A DNA stretch of 64,000 bases from assembly GCA_001599295.1 (NCBI GenBank), contig BCGN01000007.1:198433-262432 (forward strand), read 5' to 3'. The position numbers were made by a program, and so were the translations under genes. The notes beneath the pieces are model-generated. The model was not told the DNA's origin. It searched no databases and saw only the letters and a list, made by a program, of their open reading frames with translations. Positions 11,863 through 21,956 of the stretch are shown in pieces. The stretch is from Sporopachydermia quercuum (lineage: Eukaryota > Ascomycota > Sporopachydermiomycetes > Sporopachydermiales > Sporopachydermiaceae). The stretch's first letter is position 1, and each line of letters opens with the position of its first letter.

Positions 11863-14144
11863 TTATTGTAGCCCCTTTACGATAACAGTCTTCAACCAAC
11901 CGCAGGATACAAATAAATCTTGTGTTTCATTCAACACATCCTGGAACACTTTGCTTATCCTATTCTTTTCTTTTTCACTAGCAAAAATCCCTTCCGAACA
12001 TATAAACGACGTCAAAAGTAGCATCAAACTGCTATTTTGATTATTGCTATCATCACCATTGCGACCACCAGTAGCATTACCACACGAAAGTAACACAGCA
12101 AATTTGATAGACTTATAGCATTTCACATCAATTCCCAAAACTCCGCTTACAGTAATACCTTTAAGTCCTCCAGCTGCTGTTCTTAGTATAGTGAAATTAA
12201 CATAGTTTCTTATTGGCTGGTAGTTGAACTGCGGTGATAAAAATTCCGCTAAAGTCGTTGGCTGTACAACATTTGTTAGATCTTCTTCCGCTGCCAATTC
12301 ATAGCTAGGTTTGTCCTTCTCGTTTTCTGGTTCTTTCATATCTTCATCTCCATCACCATCAACCATTTTACTGACAACACCTGTTAAGCCATCTCCATTA
12401 GTATCATCATTCTCTCTATTATCACCGTCAGCATCGCTATCGAAATTAATATATGGTAATTGGTCTCCTACAATACCATTGAAGTTATCTCTCAGAATAT
12501 TTTTACTAAGAGTGTTCAATAAACTATACATTCTTAGTTCCTTAACAATATCCAACAACTCTTTAGGATGACTTATTGGAAATTCGAGAATTTTGACCAA
12601 ATCGTCCGGTAAATAATTATTGAAATCAACGTTAAACGTAACTGGTTCATATTGCTTTGCTGATGCTTCTCCTTGAACAGGTTCTTCTGCATGGATGTAC
12701 ACTTTCTTGAATTTGAGATGATCGTGTAAGAAAATAGCTTTATATTTATCTTCCAGCAAGTTCTGATTGTCAATAATGCTTTTCTTACTAATAGAATCAC
12801 CATCATTGACTATTTTACTATCCTTCTCAGTAATACAGGTAGCATGAATTTTTTCGGCAAATCGTCTCTCAACATAAATAGGAGGATGAAGAACAAATAT
12901 GAACTCGCTAGCCGGCTTCAGCGCAGATTTATTATTATTGTTGTTAGTACTATTGACGTTATTCTTACTATGGTCGTTGTTGATACCAGTACTAGTGGTA
13001 TTATTATTAGTGCTGTTGCTACTGTTTTCATCTAAATCTTTCTTCTCTTTTGGCCAATACCTTTCGTTAATTGATAAGTCAGAGTTCAATTGGAAATCGT
13101 CCGACAACCAATTGTTTCTATACAACGCTTCCGACACATTACTTATTTCCTTCTTTTTCTTACGCTGATCTTTTTCTCTGACACCAAGATATAGTAAATA
13201 ATGTCTGAGTTCATTTTCATTACACTCAATGTCTATTTCCTCTGTCCAGTACCTTATGGCGAAACCCAATCTTCCATTAAAGTTGCAAACTGGTTGGCCC
13301 CAGCCGAAAAGCCAAGGAGCCTTCAAATCCATGTTTGAAGCGGTAAATCGTTCATATATTCTGAAGTAAACGTGTGAGATTTCGTCTACTGCTAGAAACA
13401 AATCATTCTGATCACTTGAAGGTTTATCTAATCTTGATAGTAGCGCTAGACATGAGCTGAATCTATCAAGCTTCAAAGGTCTATGAGGTTCTGATGAGTT
13501 TATATAATCATCATTAGGATATTTTGTAAGGGTTTCTAATAGCACCTCTTCAGCTCTTGGTGAAATCTCTGATCTAATGAATGAATGTGATATACTTGAT
13601 GGTAAGGTAGTTGAAGCTAATGATATCGAAACCTTTCTAACGTTTCTTGCATTTTTGTCAAGATCTATCTAATTTTTTGTTAGCTATAATGAATTGTAGA
13701 GGGTTATTTGATTGTAGACCAATCTGCTATGCTATAAAGCTTTTGCAATATTTGTTTTCATTGGACTTCTGATTGAACCAATAGAAATTGCCTAGATGTT
13801 CTGAGTATACTTACATCGATAAGAATAATTTTACCAGCCAATGATATTCTCTGATAATCGTCAATCATATCACGAAACACATCTAGTCTAAAGCAGCAGA
13901 CGTGTTAGTATTCATTGGTCCATCTGCTGAGTAATGCATGATAACTTCTTTTCACAGTTCATCCTCCTCTCTACGCTCAGTAGAACACGGACAGCATCTA
14001 TAGTTGCAGATCAACATACCCATATCTAACAGCTAGACGTTGTAAACCATCAGCAGAAACATATCCAGGATCTTGTTGTAAAATCTGAATAATAGTCGTT
14101 AATGGATTGCCATCCATTAGCATTCGTTGTAAAGTAAATGGCAT
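11863..14144 (-). CDS. MED1: Mediator complex subunit Med1, three exons
   Basis: Exons (minus strand): 14144-14020, 13887-13815 and 13668-11863; introns have GTATGT and GTAAGT donors and TACTAAC and GCTAAC branches. The exon lengths sum to 668 codons, giving 667 residues (S. cerevisiae Med1 is 566). The spliced N-terminus LQRMLMDGNPLTTIIQ, ADGLQRLAVRYGLDVF and AGKIILIDIDLDKN aligns with yeast Med1 (SKIIVIDVDYNK). LLETLTKYPNDD matches LLNSLTKYPDLK. The start is fixed by an in-frame TAG three codons upstream. The middle carries Asn- and Asp-rich inserts. Med1 belongs to the Mediator middle module and works in RNA polymerase II regulation. Confidence 0.9.
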
Positions 14145-14611
14145 TGCCCTCTATCCACATATATGCTTCTGATACGCTACTATACATATAAAGGACAGTC
14201 AAGCAGACCTGTCAGCAATCCAGACTGTATCCAAGCCAATGATTACACCTCCGGTCGCCCTAGAATACGAATTCAATGCAGGTTTTATCTTTATTTTCAA
14301 TTATCACATTCAATAGAAACAATTAGAATAAACTGTCCTGGAACATGAAAATGCTAGGAAGAGAAAGGAATTGTGTGATAGTTGAAGTGGGATGAGATGT
14401 TAAGTCAAAGTGGAAAAAATGACGGGAAGCTTTGGAAACTATGAGGTAAGCAAATTGGTATAAAGTTTGACCCATATTTAAGTTTCAGAACAGAACTAAA
14501 GTTAAATGTTAACCGTAATTTCACTAGAAACTCAACGTATTTATCAAATTGATGATTTCTTTTACTTTCGCGACAGGTAAGACCATCATATAATTTTTTT
14601 TTCTTGAAAGA

Positions 14612-14958
14612 TTAAATGGGGTGAATCAAAGAGCTCCATTCAGTTTCTAGAGACTTGTTGCTGAACATATTACGTAAATCAAAAGCCCTTCTTCTGCCGT
14701 CGTTGGTTCTCTCTAAAGCATCTTCCATATTCTAGATGAGTTTGTATGTTTTAACAATCGTTGCTTTTTATGAATAAACAAAACACACCTTAGATTCATA
14801 TCCAAATACTATAAGAACCTCAAAACTTAAAAGATAAAAAAATTATGTATACTTGAGCCTCTGAACAGAGAGCAGATCGACCGTTTCAGTTCTCTGTCTG
14901 TGATAGATATGATTTCAGCTAATTGTATGATACATCTGATCAAATCTACATTATTCAT
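14612..14958 (-). CDS. Doubtful small gene with a frame break at a T run
   Basis: ATG at 14958 opens MNNVDLIRCIIQLAEI and runs about 44 codons to a stop just after a seven-T run (near 14844). One base off, the frame continues SFEVLIVFGYESK to a possible donor GTGTGT at 14788. A possible acceptor at 14732 leads into NMEDALERTNDGRRRAFDL, which ends at 14612. If the T run were one base longer the whole would read as one protein of about 96 residues. Against this, the proposed intron has no clear branch site, unlike every other intron in the window. I recognise no family. It lies between MED1 and COQ5 on the same strand. Confidence 0.25.
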
Positions 14959-15629
14959 TTATCCACTTACTCTTGTTATTCAGCTTTCTTTATTAAATTA
15001 TCTTTAGTCTCTAGTTTGAATCATCCAATAATGTAATTTTGGTTGAAAGAATCAATTCGAATTGCTCTTTCGTTAGTTCAGGGTATATCTACCATTCCAA
15101 GTGGATATCAGCTTGTACTAAACATTCAGTCTAAGCCATCTGCTAACAATCAATTGAGTAGTTTCTGCTATCTCTTAGAGATAAAGTGTTGATAGATATT
15201 CAATTACTAGTGCAAATACTCATCGTCCTGCAGAATTACTCGCTCTGACGGCTATCCAGATAACGGCATGTAAAAAACAGTAGATCAATTGACTATCTAC
15301 TATGTACATTTCGGTACCATGTTTTATCACTACACTATAATAATATCTAAGTATAAATTGAAATAGCAACATAAGCAGCTTCAAACAATGCTTACATCTC
15401 AATAGAACAATAGTTTTGTAGCTCTCCACAATTCGGAACATCAACTGATCTTTAATAACGATTCTACACATCATACCAATGAACACATTTAAACATAATC
15501 ATTAGAAAAAGCATACTTCTAATAAACAATTTTGATATATACAGGCAAATGAGCAACTCTGCTTACTTAACATGTCTCTTTGATCTTATTCCTATCTAGA
15601 CTTCTACTCTAATCACATTGTATTAATAG
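14959..15629. other. Intergenic, 0.7 kb
   Basis: Spacer downstream of COQ5. An 88-codon open stretch (15220-15486, -) is hydrophobic, lacks homology I recognise and is probably chance. Confidence 0.5.
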
Positions 15630-16685
<1,056 letters not shown>

Positions 16686-17069
16686 TGTGGGTACGTTATT
16701 ACTTCACCAGTAGAATAGCATATAACAATATGTTTCTGTATTAAAAATACAACTGATAAGTTATGTAAAATTATAGTGATGGAAGTAACAAAAGGAATAA
16801 CTAAATACCATTGTTGTTTAAGCAATGGCTGACAAAATATTCAATCCTCAATATATCATCGCCAGCTAGAAGATGGAATTCCCAATGAAAATTGTTGGTG
16901 ATGAAATGGGGTAGGTCTGAAGATCCCTGCTTGGCTTTAAAGTTCTCTAGGTGTACTTAAAGTTGGTGCATATGGTTATAACGCGGAAAGTTTAATTTTA
17001 TGAGGAAATGCTGGTAATGGTTGTAAGAAAATTGTAAATTAAGTATTTGAGAAACGCTGAGCAAATAGT
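16686..17069. promoter_or_regulatory. Divergent promoter region of COQ5 and a small ORF
   Basis: A 384-base spacer between the COQ5 ATG (-) and the small membrane ORF (+). No specific factor site is convincing. Confidence 0.4.
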
Positions 17070-17231
17070 ATGCTAATGAAAATAATAAACTATTCATTGA
17101 AAGCAGGTTGTTTTGTCATGGTTGCTGCCATTTCGTTTTTCTCTTACTATGGATATACTATCAAGTTGCTAACTGACTCTACGTCAAAAGAGATATCAAT
17201 TAAGGTTTCATTGACTAAAAGTAAGTTTTGA
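17070..17231 (+). CDS. Possible small single-pass membrane protein
   Basis: ATG at 17070 (in-frame TGA upstream) gives MLMKIINYSLKAGCFVMVAA and continues through a hydrophobic helix (about residues 11-32) to a polar end; 53 residues as read straight through. A GTAAGT at 17221 and an AG at 17275-17276 would permit a 56-base intron and a 63-residue form ending at 17317. That intron lacks a CTAAC-type branch, so I prefer the unspliced frame. The form (short basic start, one helix) suits a mitochondrial inner-membrane or ER microprotein, but I recognise no family. It diverges from COQ5. Confidence 0.4.
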   Translation: MLMKIINYSLKAGCFVMVAAISFFSYYGYTIKLLTDSTSKEISIKVSLTKSKF

Positions 17232-17835
17232 GTTTTCATCGTATATGTTCCTTTCTCATCGTCCTCTTCATTTTAGCCATCAACACATTCATTTACTTCC
17301 TAGATTATTACAAATAAACATATCGAATTTTTCCAGAAACTCTAGTAAATCTTTTCTGGATGCATAGTAATCCCAGCTATAAGGAACAACTTTTTTTCTG
17401 GTTTTTCAATCCATATCAAACTGTTTTCGTGATATTGTCTGTCGTTTGTGGTTTGTGGTGATCTCAGTATGCACTTGTGTATCCCTGTTTGTATACAATT
17501 TCTATCATCATTGTGTCTTTCATAAACAATGTCTCTCTTTCTCTTTGTTGTTTTAATTATTGATATATAGACTTTATAATACATTACTGGGGTTCCAGAA
17601 ATCTTCTGGTAGTAGGTGACCTAATTGCTGGAAGCCTAGAAGACTGTAAGAGCAAATTATCTATGTCTGACAGCATTGATTACAAGTAGTTGATGATACG
17701 AAATAACAAATACCACTTGGGGCAAATAATGTCAATCTTACTGAGACCTTGGTGATACTATAGTATATGATACAATAAACACAGATAGGATAAGAGAATA
17801 GTTAGTGAATCAATACGATTTAAGCCATACCAAGA
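17232..17835. other. Intergenic, 0.6 kb
   Basis: Promoter side of the secretory-pathway gene. An 80-codon minus-strand open stretch (17342-17584) is basic and unremarkable. No RNA gene seen. Confidence 0.5.
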
Positions 17836-19485
17836 ATGTATCTCTCAAATATATCCCCATTTCTATGGGCTTTCATTGGCGTTCTTCTCCTTTTGAAAAA
17901 TGTGTTAGCTGGAGATGTTAATGAAGTTATGAGTGCCATTGGAGCTACTGAAGCAAAATCTAATTACCTGCCCAATTCGAAGAAGAATCCTGACGATACG
18001 CCCAGAGAATGGGTCTACGTAATTCCTCATGACTATCTAGACAAGGAAGTGCTCATCAAAGCAATGTTTGCAACCGAAAACGTTGCTGAGGTTAGCAGAT
18101 TGTTTGAGTTACCAAGGGAAAATATATCGGATGAAAAAGTTGCTCACAGGCTATTTGTTCCATATGTTTCTTCCAACGCATTTGTTTTTTCATCTACGAA
18201 AGACATAAACCTACCGAGACGAAACGAAGATTACAAACAATTTATTTCTGAAGCAGAGCCTTTTGCATTACCAACACATTCTAAGTTGGTTGATTATTTC
18301 CTTTTGGCCCCCTATAAGAAATTTGATCGAAGTGCCATTTCCAATGCTTTAGGGGAAGAAACAGTGAAGAAACTCGTTTTCCAGAAGGACAACGTTCCTG
18401 TGATGGAGAATCTAATGTCTTGCAATGATTTGATTCTTGTTTTTATATTCAGTGATGAGACTACATGTTCCAATCTTTCTGGTATATTTAGTAATGTATC
18501 CAAGAGCTTCTTTGATGAGTTAGCAGACAGTTGGATAAATCAATTTGGAATTGAACCTTTGCTCTATTCAGAATTCTGTCATTTGAATCCTGCTGATAGA
18601 ACCAGCGGTTACTGTGTTAATATCGATGTTGAAAATTTGAAAATTATTCTTTCAAATGCCTCCTCCAAACGAAAGACTATTTCAAAACCAGTAGCAAATG
18701 GTGCTCTTTCTGAAAGTGGCGTTTTAAAGAAGAGAGAATTGAAGTTTATACCACCAACAAAGTTAGATGCTCCTGGCCAGATAGCTTTAGTTCATGCATA
18801 CGTTGAAAAATCCTTAAATAGACTTCCCAGATCAATCACTTCCACGTATAAACAAAGATTTAATCCACTGTTGATAGCTGGGAATTACTTTAACAAGGAA
18901 AAGTCTGAAGAACCTGAAGAAGAGAAACAAAAGAATGATGATGCAGATAGTGACGGTAAACAATTAAGATTCAACGATGGAAACAAACTAGAAGAACTGG
19001 AGGACAGTGAAGTAAGCAAACAACATTATGCAAAAAAATTGTTTCCTTTGATCAAAAGGACTGATTTGTCTTGTATAAACAAAATAGGATCTGGTTTGAG
19101 GTGCGGTGTTGGTAATGTAATGAACGAAGCATCAGTACCAATTGACTTTGTCAAATCAATGGGTAGACATCCTAAATTTGCACAGTTGGTTCAAAGAGCA
19201 GATGATGAGGAAATTGAGGAAGATAACGAGTCTGATGAACACAGGAGTGATAATGAGGATGACGATGAAGACGAGCAACCATTAGATCGTATACTTAATC
19301 CTATCAATTGGAAGAGTATTCATATCCATTCTCCTTCGAGCCCAAATGTATATGAAGAAGATAATTGGTACCACGATGAAGATGGTTGTGATTGGGATGA
19401 AAATGAAGACAATGAAGATAACGAAGAAGATAAAAAATATAAAACCTGGAGAAAATTATTTAGAGATTTGATCTTAGGTTACTAA
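17836..19485 (+). CDS. Unrecognised secretory-pathway protein with dibasic sites and acidic tail
   Basis: 549 residues. The N-terminus (SPFLWAFIGVLLLLKNVLAG) is a clear signal peptide with likely cleavage after A25. Seven cysteines follow: 196, 211, 248, 260, 413, 423 and 518. Kex2-type dibasic sites stand at K278-R279, KKR298-300 and KR407-408; the last lies just before TDLSCINKIGSGLRCGVGN, a Gly/Cys segment. N-glycosylation sequons are present (for example NVS, NAS, NLS). The C-terminal 95 residues are strongly Asp/Glu-rich with a WYHDEDGCDWDENED core. There is no second membrane helix or GPI signal. I do not recognise the family. A secreted or lumenal protein processed by a Kex2-like protease is inference. 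Confidence 0.75.
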   Translation: MYLSNISPFLWAFIGVLLLLKNVLAGDVNEVMSAIGATEAKSNYLPNSKKNPDDTPREWVYVIPHDYLDKEVLIKAMFATENVAEVSRLFELPRENISDEKVAHRLFVPYVSSNAFVFSSTKDINLPRRNEDYKQFISEAEPFALPTHSKLVDYFLLAPYKKFDRSAISNALGEETVKKLVFQKDNVPVMENLMSCNDLILVFIFSDETTCSNLSGIFSNVSKSFFDELADSWINQFGIEPLLYSEFCHLNPADRTSGYCVNIDVENLKIILSNASSKRKTISKPVANGALSESGVLKKRELKFIPPTKLDAPGQIALVHAYVEKSLNRLPRSITSTYKQRFNPLLIAGNYFNKEKSEEPEEEKQKNDDADSDGKQLRFNDGNKLEELEDSEVSKQHYAKKLFPLIKRTDLSCINKIGSGLRCGVGNVMNEASVPIDFVKSMGRHPKFAQLVQRADDEEIEEDNESDEHRSDNEDDDEDEQPLDRILNPINWKSIHIHSPSSPNVYEEDNWYHDEDGCDWDENEDNEDNEEDKKYKTWRKLFRDLILGY

Positions 19486-19666
19486 TTGTAACCAACTGCA
19501 TTCCGCCTACCAGCCTCATCTTTTCGATGTAGATCGACACATCTAGTTAATTTTTTCTTTTTTGCTAATAAACTATTTGCTAACAACGAAAGATTTCCAT
19601 CCATCATCAAATAAACCAACCAACAGTTAGTTTACATTACTACAACGTATATTCCATCTACTCCGT

Positions 19667-21169
19667 TCATAACACCTTAACAACTTCTTCTACAATTTCA
19701 AGGAATTTATCTGCGTGGCGAGTATCAAATGTTAATGTTGGTCTCAATCTAATGGCAGCTGCACCGCATCCACCAATGTTAAGACCATGAGACTTAGAAA
19801 CCAATAAGAACTTATCTCTGAGTTCCGGTGAGCTCTCATCCCAAGCAATGTAAGTTCCTCTCTTATCACCCCTAAGGTTTTGAATATGAGTAGGGAAGCG
19901 TGTAGCAAGACTCTCCAAGTTTGAGTATAGGTATTCACCAATATCATATGTATGGTTAACTAAGTTGTGCTTTACAATTTCTTGATAGATGCTCTTCGCA
20001 ATGATAGCTCTAGCAGGGTCACCACACCAAGTATTAAATTGACGATATGGTAGATTTGGTTGCAATTCAGGATCATGGAAATAGAACCCGGCCGCTTGGA
20101 ACTTTTTGGAAAAAGTTACAATATCCGGTGGGATATCTAAATTCCAGTGTTCATGAGCCCAAAACTTTCCAGTAGCCCCAACACCTGTTTGAACTTCATC
20201 AACTATCAACAGAATACCATATTTCTTTGTTAAACTACGTAGACCTTGGAAAAAATACGGTGTAGCATGATTATCACCACCTTCGGATTGAATAGGTTCA
20301 ATGATTGTTGCTGCGATCTTCGAAGGCCAGCTTCTTATGACATTTTCGGTTTCTTCTAAGCATCTATCTTCTTCTAATTTATTTTCAGCCGCAAACTCTT
20401 CTAAAGGATACTTCAACTCAGGGAAAGGTGCCTTTGGCCATTTGAAAGCAGGAATATCTAATTTATGAACTGGCTTAGATCTAGTAGTAGACAATGATCC
20501 AAAGAGACGTCCATGGAACCCTTTTTCGAAAGAAAGAATCGATGCTTCAGAAGCTCCGGGTGCTTCATTATTCATTACAGAATCCAATTCTTTGGGTGTG
20601 AAGTCTCTGCCATCTCTTTCCTTCAACTTGGCATACATAAAAGCTGCCTTGTATGCAGTTTCATTAGCATCACTACCAGACAGAGCAGTCCATACCTTGG
20701 TTTGACCTGGCGGTGCTGCTGCTAGGATACCTTCTTCAAGAATTTTTCCATAGTCAGAAGAAGGGAAATTTCCAAGAGCAGGTCTGTTGACTAAAGCAGT
20801 GATCATTTCTTCAGATTGAGCAGCTTTTATAAGTTCCGGGTTGTTGTAGCCCAAAGCAATTGATGAAATTTGGGCATAAACATCCAAATAATATCGACCA
20901 TCAACATCGGCAATATAATTACCAATGGATTTATAGTAATCTGCAACAAAGTAAGCAGATCTGTTATCAAATACTTCACCTAGGGTTTTGAGGGCATCTG
21001 AAACTTTTGGTCCAGGAAACAAACCTTTAGTTGGCGACTTAGGTTCATTAGGATAATACTTATCGACAAGTATACTACTAGTAACCCTAGAGCTGCTGAA
21101 ACTTCTCACTTGCTTCAAAGCTCTTTTAGCGAAAACACTATGTTGTTTGAATGCTTGAATCAATGCCAT
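19667..21169 (-). CDS. UGA1: 4-aminobutyrate (GABA) aminotransferase with mitochondrial presequence
   Basis: Class III PLP aminotransferase of 500 residues from the first ATG at 21169. The frame is open 29 codons further upstream, but only a GTG is available there. It converts GABA and 2-oxoglutarate to succinate semialdehyde and glutamate. Visible: NPELIKAAQ, ALSGSDANETAYKAAF (PLP phosphate region), FHGRLFGSLS, IIEPIQSEGGD, the PLP-nitrogen aspartate in IVDEVQTG (D324), and the Schiff-base lysine within TFSKKFQAAG (K355/K356). C-terminal GGCGAAAIRLRPTLTF matches the family. The start MALIQAFKQHSVFAKRALKQ followed by VRSFSSSR looks like a cleavable mitochondrial presequence, whereas S. cerevisiae Uga1 is cytosolic and 471 residues. 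Confidence 0.94.
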   Translation of the reverse strand: MALIQAFKQHSVFAKRALKQVRSFSSSRVTSSILVDKYYPNEPKSPTKGLFPGPKVSDALKTLGEVFDNRSAYFVADYYKSIGNYIADVDGRYYLDVYAQISSIALGYNNPELIKAAQSEEMITALVNRPALGNFPSSDYGKILEEGILAAAPPGQTKVWTALSGSDANETAYKAAFMYAKLKERDGRDFTPKELDSVMNNEAPGASEASILSFEKGFHGRLFGSLSTTRSKPVHKLDIPAFKWPKAPFPELKYPLEEFAAENKLEEDRCLEETENVIRSWPSKIAATIIEPIQSEGGDNHATPYFFQGLRSLTKKYGILLIVDEVQTGVGATGKFWAHEHWNLDIPPDIVTFSKKFQAAGFYFHDPELQPNLPYRQFNTWCGDPARAIIAKSIYQEIVKHNLVNHTYDIGEYLYSNLESLATRFPTHIQNLRGDKRGTYIAWDESSPELRDKFLLVSKSHGLNIGGCGAAAIRLRPTLTFDTRHADKFLEIVEEVVKVL

Positions 21170-21256
21170 CTTCCGAACAATTTTTCGTCCAATAGTTAGT
21201 ACATCTACTTTATTCCTGTCTCTTATGATAAGCTTATCCTTCCAATTGCTCAACAC

Positions 21257-21956
21257 TAGTTAACTATTGTTTATAGAATAGTACTCTTGTTCGACTCTAT
21301 TCCCTTCATCAGCAGACGAATGCTCTAATTTTTTCAATTGCAGCGTCTACTGTAAGTTCAGTTCTTACCAATACCCTTTAACACGTCAAACAATAGCTAT
21401 ATATACTGGAACAATAAAAGAATTCCGTTGATACAGTTTCAATACTCTCCTTTCTGTAACCATTGAAACGCATGACAAATTAATACCCAAATTGGCTCTT
21501 CTTATCGCTTCCAAAAAGGGAATAGCCGAAGAATGGGAAGGAAGAAAGGAAAGTGTAAGAGGGCCCNGAGAGATAACAAATATGCGCTATGGGACAGCAA
21601 AGGGGTTATCTGGGAGATATTTTGAATGTTGAAATAGTCTCCGCATTAGCAATTTTTTCGGAGACAATAGTTGATTATGAAAATGAGCTATTCAATGGAA
21701 ATTATATGCCTTTCAGCGAATTATAATAAGAATCATTTTTCCGTTTATTATTCTAACAATATTCTACAGATTCTACTTAGTAGAGGTAACAGCTATGCTA
21801 TTAAGTATATCACCAGTCAAAGCTATAATACAACAACACTACACAACACTATTCAACATGATAATAACTTAGCCTAATATAACATCTCAAACTAATCTAA
21901 TAACCAAATAGTACACATATGGAAGTGACATCTAATAGATACTGTCACAATTTCAA
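21257..21956. other. Intergenic: GABA transaminase promoter and SET2 3' flank
   Basis: A 700-base spacer between two minus-strand genes. It contains the GATA-type sites listed separately. A 68-codon plus-strand open stretch at 21671-21877 is judged chance. Confidence 0.5.
21501..21610. promoter_or_regulatory. GATA-type sites upstream of the GABA transaminase
   Basis: CTTATC at 21501-21506 (GATAAG on the gene strand), GATAAC at 21572-21577 and GTTATC at 21605-21610 lie 330-440 bases before the ATG. UGA genes in S. cerevisiae are under nitrogen catabolite control through GATA factors. No CCGN4CGG Uga3-type site was seen nearby. Confidence 0.35.

Noticed and set aside
17836-19485. Known killer-toxin precursor
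   Set aside because: The signal peptide and dibasic sites are suggestive, but I recognise no toxin-family sequence. The name would be invention.
21170-21256. A 29-codon N-terminal extension of the GABA transaminase
   Set aside because: It would have to start at GTG. The first ATG, at 21169, opens a good mitochondrial presequence.
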